DNA from: CAVRTJ01 sp964507185
Lineage (GTDB): Bacteria > Acidobacteriota > UBA4820 > DSQY01
Assembly (NCBI GenBank): GCA_964507185.1
Contig: CAZDOY010000005.1
Span: forward strand, 1-64,000
Direction: 5' to 3'
Length of the DNA stretch: 64,000 nucleotides
Positions 27,188-34,367 of the stretch are shown in pieces (the stretch's first letter is position 1; every line of letters starts with the position of its first letter). Position numbers and translations under genes: made by a program. The notes below the pieces were generated by a model, which was not told the origin of the DNA, searched no databases, and was given only the letters and a program-made list of their open reading frames with translations.

Positions 27188-27394
27188 TTACTCGCGGACC
27201 ATCTGAACCAGGTCCGCCTGGGGACCCTTGGTGCCTTCCCTGACCTCGAAGGTTACGCGGTCACCTTCGGTGAGTTTGCGAAACCCGTCGCCCTGGATGG
27301 CGCTGTAGTGGACGAAGACGTCTTTGCCTTCATCCATCGTGATGAAGCCATAGCCCTTTTTCTCGTCGAACCACTTCACTGTGCCTGTCGCCAT
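27188..27394 (-). CDS. csp: Cold-shock domain protein, CspA family
   Basis: A 68-residue single cold-shock domain, an RNA chaperone that melts mRNA secondary structure. RNP1 (KGYGFI) and RNP2 (VFVHYSAI) are intact, and the chain starts MATGTVKWFDEKKGYGFI. ATG 27394 has AAGGAG directly upstream; a longer in-frame start exists but is not needed. It is monocistronic, with its own terminator. Which Csp paralogue it is, and whether it is cold-induced, is not visible. Confidence 0.95.
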   Translation of the reverse strand: MATGTVKWFDEKKGYGFITMDEGKDVFVHYSAIQGDGFRKLTEGDRVTFEVREGTKGPQADLVQMVRE

Positions 27395-27754
27395 TGGAAC
27401 TCCTTGTAAAAAATGGCCCTCCGGCAAACCGCTCGCCGAAGATGAAAAGCTATCACCATTTTTTTTTGTAAGTCAAGAATCGAGACGCCGGGATGCCTGC
27501 AAACAGGCTACCTCGAGCCTTTTTACGGTTGAGATTCCCGTCCCGTCAGGGTGGTGGGACCGGTGCCGAATTTCCTCCCGAGTCGCCTCCGCCGGCGCGT
27601 TGACACCCCCTGGGGGGCACGCTACACTGCACATCGCAGGTACGGACGGGCTTTAACATCCGGAAGACAGTGCAGATAGAATCATTTTGTGTGAAGCGCC
27701 GGACGCGGCGTAGAGGTGGCACGGGCCGGGTCGGGCGCTCTAATCGGAGCACAT
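27395..27754. other. Divergent regulatory region between csp and pyrR
   Basis: 360 bases without a gene. It has a csp-side promoter candidate on the minus strand (-35 TTGACT = complement of 27471-27476, weak -10 near 27448-27454, a run of nine T on the plus strand between) and a strong pyrR promoter at 27600-27628. The pyrR leader (about 27635-27754) can form a GC-rich pairing GCGCC/GGGCGC near 27695-27740, but I see no terminator T-run in it. Confidence 0.5.
27600..27628 (+). promoter_or_regulatory. Promoter of the pyrR-pyrB-pyrC operon
   Basis: Perfect -35 TTGACA (27600-27605), 17-base spacer, TACACT (27623-27628). The mRNA would have an about 120-nt leader before pyrR. Confidence 0.78.
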
Positions 27755-28312
27755 ATGAGACGGAAGACTATCCTCGACGCTACAGGCATTTCAAGGTCTC
27801 TCGGGCGGTTGGCCCTCGAGCTGACCGAGCGGCTGCAGGGTTGCAGGGACGTTGTTCTGATCGGTATTCATCGGCGCGGGGTGCCGCTGGCCGGGCGGAT
27901 TGCGGAAACCCTGAAGAGGGTGGAGAAGGTGGATGTGCCCGTGGGCAGCCTTGATATCAACCTCTACCGCGACGACTTTTCGACGTTCGGAACGGCGCCC
28001 GTCTTACGGGGAACGCAGGTCGACTTCGACATCGAGGGCAGGATCGTGGTGCTGGTGGACGACGTCCTCTTTACCGGAAGGACCGTCAGGGCGGCCCTCG
28101 ACGCCCTCGTGGACCTGGGCCGTCCCTCGAAGGTCCAGCTGGCCGTTCTCGTCGACAGAGGGCACAGGGAGCTCCCCATTCAGGCCGACTACGTGGGCCT
28201 GTCCCTCAATACCCGCCGAGAGGACATGGTGGAATTACGCCTCAGCGAAATCGACGGGGAGGACGCCCTGGTGCTGGAAAGCCCCGACGCGGGCAAGAAG
28301 CAGAAGGGATAG
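27755..28312 (+). CDS. pyrR: Bifunctional pyrimidine operon regulator / uracil phosphoribosyltransferase PyrR
   Basis: A 185-residue type I phosphoribosyltransferase. The PRPP-binding motif VVLVDDVLFTGRT lies at about 98-110, preceded by VLIGIHRRGVPLA and INLYRDD, both typical of PyrR. In Gram-positives it binds UMP and pyr mRNA to promote attenuation; here no attenuator is visible in the leader, so it may act differently or only as a PRTase. ATG 27755 has GGAG at 27746-27749. It is first in the pyr operon, nine bases before pyrB. Confidence 0.93.
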   Translation: MRRKTILDATGISRSLGRLALELTERLQGCRDVVLIGIHRRGVPLAGRIAETLKRVEKVDVPVGSLDINLYRDDFSTFGTAPVLRGTQVDFDIEGRIVVLVDDVLFTGRTVRAALDALVDLGRPSKVQLAVLVDRGHRELPIQADYVGLSLNTRREDMVELRLSEIDGEDALVLESPDAGKKQKG

Positions 28313-28321
28313 GAGGTATTC

Positions 28322-29260
28322 ATGGAGTTCAGACACAAGGACCTCCTGGGCATCGAAAATCTGTCAGCGGAGGATATTGCCACCATCCTGGATACGGCGG
28401 ACAAGATGAGCGAGGTCTCCAGGCGCCCCCTCAAGAAGGTTCCCGCGCTGAGGGGCAAGCTCGTGGTTAACCTCTTTTTCGAGAACTCCACGCGCACGCG
28501 CTCTTCCTTCGAAATCGCCGAGAAGCGCCTCTCTGCGGATGCACTCAATTTCTCCGCGAGCACATCGTCGGTCCAGAAGGGCGAGAGCCTGGTGGATACG
28601 GTCCTGAACCTGGAGCGGATGCAGCCCGACTGCTACGTGATGCGCCACGCCAGCGCGGGATCCTGCAGCCTGATTCGAAAATACACGAAGGCGTCCATCG
28701 TCAACGCCGGCGACGGTGCACACGAGCACCCAACGCAGGCCCTTCTGGACGCCATGACCATCCGGCAGAAAAAGGGAGGATTCAAGGGGCTCGAGGTGCT
28801 TATCGCGGGCGACATCAGCCACTCCAGGGTGGTAGGGTCGAACATAAGGCTCCTGAACACGATGGGGGCGAACGTGACGGTCTGTGGACCGGCGACCATG
28901 ATGCCTCCGCACATCGAGAGCCTGGGCGTCAAGGCCACCACCGACCTGGAGAAGGCCCTGTGCGGCAAGGACGTGGTCATGATGCTCCGCATCCAGCTGG
29001 AGCGCCAGCGCACGGGTCTCTTTCCTTCGCTTCTTGAATATTACAAGGAATTCGGACTCACCGAAGAGCGCCTGAAACTGGCGAAGAAGGACGTGATCGT
29101 GATGCACCCCGGCCCGATCAACAGGGGTGTGGAGATGTCATCCGAGGTGGCGGACGGGCCATATTCTGTCATCCTGGATCAGGTGGAAAACGGCGTCTCT
29201 GTACGGATGGCCGTTCTATACCTTCTGCTCGGCGGGGGCGACAATGAAGCGGCTCATTAA
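28322..29260 (+). CDS. pyrB: Aspartate carbamoyltransferase, catalytic chain
   Basis: A 312-residue enzyme forming carbamoyl aspartate, the second step of UMP synthesis. Carbamoyl-phosphate site FENSTRTRSSFE, GDGAHEHPTQALLD and aspartate loop motif HPGPINRGVE are intact. No pyrI regulatory-chain gene is adjacent. The last 17 bases overlap pyrC. Together with the dihydroorotase type next door this suggests an Aquifex-like ATCase-DHOase complex (inference). Confidence 0.96.
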   Translation: MEFRHKDLLGIENLSAEDIATILDTADKMSEVSRRPLKKVPALRGKLVVNLFFENSTRTRSSFEIAEKRLSADALNFSASTSSVQKGESLVDTVLNLERMQPDCYVMRHASAGSCSLIRKYTKASIVNAGDGAHEHPTQALLDAMTIRQKKGGFKGLEVLIAGDISHSRVVGSNIRLLNTMGANVTVCGPATMMPPHIESLGVKATTDLEKALCGKDVVMMLRIQLERQRTGLFPSLLEYYKEFGLTEERLKLAKKDVIVMHPGPINRGVEMSSEVADGPYSVILDQVENGVSVRMAVLYLLLGGGDNEAAH

Positions 29261-30521
29261 GAACGGGCGGGTGGTCGATCCCGCCTCCGGCACGGACGAA
29301 ACACTGGACATCCTGATCGAAGACGGTTCCGTAAAAGCGGTGGACAAGAAGGTCGCCGCCAAGGGCGCCGAAGTCTTCGACGCCACCGGATTGGTGGTCG
29401 CGCCCGGTTTCATCGATATGCACACCCACCTTCGGGAGCCCGGTTTCGAGCGGAAGGAGACCATCGCTTCCGGCCTTGCGGCAGCCCTCGCGGGAGGCTT
29501 TACGGGCGTCTGCTGCATGCCCAACACGGACCCCGTCAACGACAACGGGTCGGTCACCCGGTACATATTGGAGAGGGCCAGGCTTGCGGGTTCTGTCGCG
29601 GTCTATCCCATCGGGGCCGTGACCAAGGGTTCGAAGGGCGTGGAACTGGCGCCCTACGCCGAAATGAGGGAGGCCGGCGTTCTGGCCGTTTCGGACGACG
29701 GTCACCCGGTTGTGCGCGCCTCTATCATGCGGCGCGCCCTGGAGTACGCCGGTTCTCTGGGCCTTCTGGTGATCGATCACGCGGAGGATCCGGACCTCGG
29801 GGGCGAAGGCGTCATGCACGAAGGGGCGGTGTCCGTTCGGCTCGGACTCAAGGGCATCCCCGCCGAATCCGAATCCATCCCCGTCCGAAGGGATATCGCA
29901 CTCGCGGGACTGACCGGCCGACGCATTCACATCGCGCACGTATCGACGAGGCTGGCGGTACAGGCCGTCAGGGCGGCCAAGAAGCGGCGCCTGCCCGTCA
30001 CGGCGGAAGCGACGCCCCACCATTTCAGCCTGACGGACGAGGCCGTAGCCGGCTACGACACCAACACCAAGATGAACCCGCCGTTGAGGTCACAGGACGA
30101 CCTGGACGCGGTTGTCGAGGGCCTCGCCGACGGAACCATCGACGTGATCGCCACCGACCACGCGCCTCATACCTACGAGGAAAAGCTGCAGGAGTTCGAT
30201 CGCGCGCCCAACGGCATCATTGGTCTGCAAAGCGCCGTGCCGCTCGCGCTGGACCGCCTGGTCCTGACGGACCGGATTTCCCTCAAGCGCATGGTGGACG
30301 CCTTCTCCTGTTCGCCCGCCCGCCTGCTCGGCCTCGATCGGAAGGGCCGCATAGCGGCCGGCATGGACGCGGACCTGACCTTCCTGTCCCTCAGGAAAAA
30401 GACCCGCCTTCGCGAGAAGGACATCAAGTCACTGAGCAAGAACAGTCCCTTCCTGGACCAGAGCTTCCGCGGCGCCGTGGTCGGCGTCATGATCGCCGGA
30501 AACGTGCACAGGATGTCCTGA
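29244..30521 (+). CDS. pyrC: Dihydroorotase (class I)
   Basis: A 425-residue amidohydrolase that cyclises carbamoyl aspartate. Metal motifs: DMHTHLREPG, HVST, ATDHAPHT. Where animal-type enzymes have a carbamylated Lys, the segment reads AVSDDGHPV, as in the Aquifex-type enzyme that needs ATCase contacts for full activity. ATG 29244 lies within pyrB, so translation is coupled. A hairpin terminator follows. carA, carB, pyrD and pyrF are not in the window. Confidence 0.95.
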   Translation: MKRLIKNGRVVDPASGTDETLDILIEDGSVKAVDKKVAAKGAEVFDATGLVVAPGFIDMHTHLREPGFERKETIASGLAAALAGGFTGVCCMPNTDPVNDNGSVTRYILERARLAGSVAVYPIGAVTKGSKGVELAPYAEMREAGVLAVSDDGHPVVRASIMRRALEYAGSLGLLVIDHAEDPDLGGEGVMHEGAVSVRLGLKGIPAESESIPVRRDIALAGLTGRRIHIAHVSTRLAVQAVRAAKKRRLPVTAEATPHHFSLTDEAVAGYDTNTKMNPPLRSQDDLDAVVEGLADGTIDVIATDHAPHTYEEKLQEFDRAPNGIIGLQSAVPLALDRLVLTDRISLKRMVDAFSCSPARLLGLDRKGRIAAGMDADLTFLSLRKKTRLREKDIKSLSKNSPFLDQSFRGAVVGVMIAGNVHRMS

Positions 30522-30531
30522 TGAAACGCCG

Positions 30532-30562
30532 GCGGAGAGGGTTCGATCCCTCTCCGCTCTTT
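30532..30562 (+). terminator. Probable terminator of the pyr operon
   Basis: GCGGAGAGGG (30532-30541), six-base loop, CCCTCTCCGC (30548-30557), then TCTTT. Perfect 10-bp stem, short U-tract. Confidence 0.65.
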
Positions 30563-30583
30563 ACCCGACGGGGGCGGTAGGCC

Positions 30584-31942
30584 ATGGCCAAGCCCACGAC
30601 CATCTTCATCTGCCAGGGGTGCGGAACACAGAGCCCCAAATGGCTTGGCCGGTGCCCCGGCTGCGGCGAATGGAACAGCCTCGTCGAGGAGCGCCTCCCC
30701 GAGAGCCGATCCTCCGGATCGACGTCAGCCGCTGCAAAGGCCATCCCCCTCTCGGAGATTCACCCCGAACAGAGCGCCCGCCTGCGGTCCGGGATGACGG
30801 AAGTGGACCGGGTGCTGGGCGGCGGACTCTTCCCCGGCGGTGCCGTTCTGCTGGGAGGCGATCCAGGCGTCGGCAAGACGACCCTTCTTCTTCAGGTGTG
30901 CGGCATGATCGGCCGCGACCGTCCCGTTCTCTATGCCAGCGGGGAGGAGTCTCTCGAACAGATCGCTTCGCGGGCCCTCAGGCTGGGCGTCGAGGCGGAC
31001 GGACTTCAACTCATGGCCGAAACCGCCGTAGAAAGCGTGCTTGAGGAGGTCGAGCGCCTGTCCGCCGGCGTGCTCGTGGTCGACTCGATCCAGACCGCCT
31101 CCACCCAGGGTCTGACGTCCGTACCGGGTTCCCTCTCGCAGGTCCGCGAGTCCTCCGTCCGCTACATCGAAGCCGCGAAGCGCCGGGCCATGCCGGTCTT
31201 TCTCGTCGGTCACATCACGAAAGACGGTATGATCGCCGGGCCGAAGGCGCTGGAACACATGGTCGATACCGTGCTCTACCTGGAGGGCGAGCGCTACCGC
31301 CACATGAAGGTGCTCAGGGCCCAGAAGAACCGCTTCGGCGCGACGTCGGAGATGGCGCTCATGGAGATGACCTCGGAGGGACTCAAGGCCGTGGCGAACC
31401 CGTCGGCGGCTCTCCTCGCCGATAGACCAATGGGCGTACCCGGCTCGGTCATCGGGGTGGCTCTGCAGGGCACCCGGCCCCTCCTCTTTGAAATCCAGGC
31501 GCTCACCTCGCCCTCGGCCTTCGGCCTGGCCAAACGCATGAGCGTGGGGCTCGACAGGAACCGCGTCCAGCTCCTCACGGCCGTGCTCGAGCGGGCCATG
31601 CACATCACGCTCGGGGACAAAGACCTCTTCGTCAATGTCGTGGGCGGCGTGGAGCTGGAGGAGCCCGCGCTGGACCTCCCCCTCTGCCTGGCCGTGGCGT
31701 CGGCCTATCTCGGGAAGCCGCTCCCCTCGGACCTGGCGGCCTTCGGCGAGGTGGGCCTCGCGGGCGAAATCCGCGGCGTGGGTTCGCCCTCCGAACGCCT
31801 GGGCGAGGCGACGGCGCTCGGTTTTTCGCAGTGCCTGCTGCCCCTCTCGGACAAGGAGCGCCTGGCGGACGGCGCGGGCAACGGCATCAAACTGACGCCG
31901 GTCAAGACGCTGGCCGAGGGGGTGGATGCCTATCTCGCCTGA
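30584..31942 (+). CDS. radA: DNA repair protein RadA (RadA/Sms)
   Basis: A 452-residue RecA-like helicase for recombination branch migration. It has the N-terminal C4 zinc finger (CQGCG...CPGCG), Walker A GDPGVGKTTL, Walker B VLVVDSIQT, the RadA-specific KNRFG motif and a Lon-protease-like C-terminal domain (VNVVGGVELEEPALDLPL). It sits alone between two terminators. Confidence 0.97.
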   Translation: MAKPTTIFICQGCGTQSPKWLGRCPGCGEWNSLVEERLPESRSSGSTSAAAKAIPLSEIHPEQSARLRSGMTEVDRVLGGGLFPGGAVLLGGDPGVGKTTLLLQVCGMIGRDRPVLYASGEESLEQIASRALRLGVEADGLQLMAETAVESVLEEVERLSAGVLVVDSIQTASTQGLTSVPGSLSQVRESSVRYIEAAKRRAMPVFLVGHITKDGMIAGPKALEHMVDTVLYLEGERYRHMKVLRAQKNRFGATSEMALMEMTSEGLKAVANPSAALLADRPMGVPGSVIGVALQGTRPLLFEIQALTSPSAFGLAKRMSVGLDRNRVQLLTAVLERAMHITLGDKDLFVNVVGGVELEEPALDLPLCLAVASAYLGKPLPSDLAAFGEVGLAGEIRGVGSPSERLGEATALGFSQCLLPLSDKERLADGAGNGIKLTPVKTLAEGVDAYLA

Positions 31943-31963
31943 AATCGCCCGCTCGCGCAATTG

Positions 31964-31995
31964 AAAAGGGGCCCGCCGGCGCGGACCCCTTTTTC
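31964..31995. terminator. Bidirectional terminator between radA and the lipoprotein gene
   Basis: AAAAGGGG (31964-31971) and CCCCTTTT (31986-31993) flank a GC-rich inner hairpin. T-runs lie downstream on both strands, and it separates convergent genes. Confidence 0.75.
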
Positions 31996-32014
31996 GCTTC
32001 CGGGCCGAAGAGGA

Positions 32015-32587
32015 CTACTTCTTGGTCGTCTTTTCCTGGGCGGTGGAACCCCCGGAAATGGGCGGGTGTCCGGCAGGTAGCTCGTTCGTTCCGCCGTGGC
32101 CAGACTCCATGCCCGGCATTCCCGGGTGTCCCGGGGGCATACCCGCACCGGACCCCATGGCGCCGGTGTGACCCTCTCCGCCTTTGGGGCGGGACGCCGT
32201 GACGGCCCATGCACCGTCCTTTTTTGCGAGTTCGTAGGTGTAAACCATGGCCGGCATGCTGCTGCCCTGAAGGCCGTAGCTCACGGTCACGGTTGCCTTG
32301 TCTGCCTCGATCTTGTAGTCGGAAAGCCCCATGGTCATCTTGCTGGTGTCCACGTGGCGCACGGTGCGGATGTAATCCTGAATGGCGTCGGCGATGGCCT
32401 TGTGCTCGGGCGGGAGGTTGGCTTCCGCCTGGGCGGGCTGTGACGATGCGGCGGCTGTGGGGGCCGTGGCGGCGGGAGCGTTCGTGGCTTCCTTGGCGGG
32501 GGCCTGGGTCTTCTGACACCCCACGACCAGGATCAGCCCCAGGGAGGCCAGGGCCAGGGTTAAGGCGACGAAACGGGATTTTTTCAT
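32015..32587 (-). CDS. Putative lipoprotein with Met/His/Gly-rich C-terminus
   Basis: A 190-residue protein I cannot assign to a family. Residues 1-24 are a lipoprotein signal with lipobox LVVGC (Cys24). An Ala/Pro/Thr-rich linker follows (about 26-58). The middle (about 60-140) looks like a small alpha/beta domain. The C-terminus (about 140-182) is rich in Gly, Met, His and Pro (repeats like GMPPGHPGMPGM), reminiscent of metal-binding tails. AAGGAAGG precedes the ATG. It follows the HAD gene on the same strand by 76 bp. A metal-handling role is only inferred from composition. Confidence 0.7.
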   Translation of the reverse strand: MKKSRFVALTLALASLGLILVVGCQKTQAPAKEATNAPAATAPTAAASSQPAQAEANLPPEHKAIADAIQDYIRTVRHVDTSKMTMGLSDYKIEADKATVTVSYGLQGSSMPAMVYTYELAKKDGAWAVTASRPKGGEGHTGAMGSGAGMPPGHPGMPGMESGHGGTNELPAGHPPISGGSTAQEKTTKK

Positions 32588-32663
32588 GGTTGCCTTCCTT
32601 CATTCATGCGAAAAGGGTTACGGGTTGTGAACACTTTCATCGGCGGCGGCGAACCGGCACGCG

Positions 32664-33158
32664 TTATGGCCTCAACGTCGCCGCAAGCCTTTTAGGATAC
32701 AGGAGGAGTTCGAAACCTGCCACGGGGTCCCGGACCACCACCGCGGCGGCGGCCAGGACATCCGGTACGCAGCCTTCCGGACCGAGGACGGCGATCCCGA
32801 GGGCGGCCTTTCGCATCATGGCCGCGTCGTTGGCGCCGTTGCCCATGACGGCACAGTGATCGGGTCCCAGCGACACCACGAACTCCGCCTTCGCCTCTCC
32901 ACCGGGTTGCCCGGAGGGCAATCGGTGGACGCGGACCCCGTCCATGTCCGAAAGCGACGCCGCCGTGCCGAAGGTGTCCGCCGTGACGATGTGGACGGCC
33001 AGCAAGTCTTTCAAGGCCACGAGGGCCTCGGCGACGCCAGGGAGAAGGCGCCCGTCCAGCGCGAGCGTGCCGTTCAGGTCCAGAACCAGGTGCCGAAGGA
33101 CCATGCGGGACGATCCGGGTATGTCAAAAACGAGGCCCTCGGGCCCGGTGAAATCCAA
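32664..33158 (-). CDS. Small HAD-superfamily hydrolase (soluble P-type-ATPase-like)
   Basis: A 164-residue HAD protein without a cap domain. Motif I is LDLNGTLA, with the nucleophile Asp but Asn in place of the usual second Asp (DxDGT); the motif IV region is VMGNGANDAAMM. This set resembles the phosphorylation and hinge parts of P-type ATPases and the family of soluble P-type-ATPase-like phosphatases. The substrate is unknown. TTG 33158 is chosen because GGAGGTGA stands just before it; MVLRHLV, 18 residues in, is an alternative. Confidence 0.75.
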   Translation of the reverse strand: MDFTGPEGLVFDIPGSSRMVLRHLVLDLNGTLALDGRLLPGVAEALVALKDLLAVHIVTADTFGTAASLSDMDGVRVHRLPSGQPGGEAKAEFVVSLGPDHCAVMGNGANDAAMMRKAALGIAVLGPEGCVPDVLAAAAVVVRDPVAGFELLLYPKRLAATLRP

Positions 33159-33291
33159 TGCGTCACCTCCGACAATAGTTTAGTGTAGCTCAGGGAGGAA
33201 GGTCCGGGCCAGCCCGCCGGTCCTGGCGGCGATGAAACCTCGAAGCCTCCTCTTGCGTTTAATGAAACGTAAAGGACCGAGGAGGTCGTCC

Positions 33292-34128
33292 ATGAAGCGA
33301 ATGTTCGTTACCCTTTCGATGGTTTTAGTGCTGGCCGTGCTGGCCGGTTGTTCGACGGTTCTGCTTTCGGCATCGGCAAAAGAGACCGTCGAGAAGGACA
33401 TCCCCCTGCCGCAGGGGGCGTCTTTTTCCCTTGAGAACGTCAACGGTCCCATCCGGGTGACGGTCGGGAAGGACGGAACGGTCCATCTCCGTGCCGTAAA
33501 GAAGGTGAGGGCCGTGGATGACGCCAAAGCGAAGGAGATGCTGCCCAGACTTGAAATCCTGGTCTCCAGCTCCAGCGACGGCGTGAAGGTAGAGACCAAG
33601 TACCCGAAGATGAAGAACCGGTTCTTCGGCGGAGGCTACGCGATGAGCGTGGCCTACACGGTCGAAGTTCCCAGGGCGACCGCCCTGGATCTCACCTCGG
33701 TGAACGGCGCTCTCACCATCAACGCCCCGGGATCCAGCGTGTCCTGCGAAACCACCAACGGGGCCATCAGGGTGAGTGCGGCGGATGTCCTGTCCGCGGC
33801 AACCGTGAACGGCAAAATCCGCTTCACGGCTGATCACGCGAAAGACATTTCCACCACCAACGGCGGTATCGACGGCCGTATCCTCTCTCTCAAGCCGGAC
33901 AGCGCCAAGCTCGACACGGTGAACGGCGGAATCACGGTCGCCCTCGCGGAGAAGGCCGCGTGCCGGATTCAGGCGGAAAACGTGAACGGCTCGGTCTCCA
34001 CCTCGCTGCAGGGGCTGACGTCGTCCAAGCACTCCCTCCGCGGTAACCTGAACGGCGGCGGCGCCGTCGTGCAGATCGAAACCGTCAACGGTTCGGTGAA
34101 GGTCGTCGGCGGGGCCGAAAAGCGTTGA
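33292..34128 (+). CDS. DUF4097-like beta-repeat lipoprotein
   Basis: A 278-residue lipoprotein (signal with lipobox LAGC, Cys20). The mature part consists of repeated strands with a core (V/T)NG(x)I: at least nine NG units (for example VNGPIRV, VNGALTI, TNGAIRV, VNGKIRF, VNGGITV, VNGSVKV), which predicts a right-handed beta-helix/solenoid as in DUF4097/DUF2807 proteins. Function is unknown; related proteins are envelope-associated. GAGGAGG precedes ATG 33292. A strong terminator follows. Confidence 0.82.
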   Translation: MKRMFVTLSMVLVLAVLAGCSTVLLSASAKETVEKDIPLPQGASFSLENVNGPIRVTVGKDGTVHLRAVKKVRAVDDAKAKEMLPRLEILVSSSSDGVKVETKYPKMKNRFFGGGYAMSVAYTVEVPRATALDLTSVNGALTINAPGSSVSCETTNGAIRVSAADVLSAATVNGKIRFTADHAKDISTTNGGIDGRILSLKPDSAKLDTVNGGITVALAEKAACRIQAENVNGSVSTSLQGLTSSKHSLRGNLNGGGAVVQIETVNGSVKVVGGAEKR

Positions 34129-34156
34129 TACCACGCGATGAAAGGAACCCCAGGAG

Positions 34157-34189
34157 AGGAGGAGCCCGAGGGCTCCTCCTTTTGTTTTC
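34157..34189 (+). terminator. Intrinsic terminator after the DUF4097-like gene
   Basis: AGGAGGAGCCC (34157-34167) pairs with GGGCTCCTCCT (34170-34180), followed by TTTTGTTTTC. Confidence 0.85.
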
Positions 34190-34313
34190 TTCGGGTGCAG
34201 GCGCCTGGAAGAATCCGCAGCGTCTCCCGGTTTCATGTACGCAGGGGCGGACCCCGGTGAACTGCTGGACGGGGGTGCCGCCTGGAGACGATCCGCGCCC
34301 GGGGAATCACGGG

Positions 34314-34342
34314 TTGGCAGATTCGTAAATTCATGATAAAAA
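34314..34342 (+). promoter_or_regulatory. Candidate promoter of uvrA
   Basis: TTGGCA (34314-34319), 17-base spacer, TAAAAA (34337-34342), about 25 bases before ATG 34368. No LexA-like palindrome is evident nearby. Confidence 0.45.
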
Positions 34343-34367
34343 AGAAGTTTCGGAGGAGCATGGCGGC

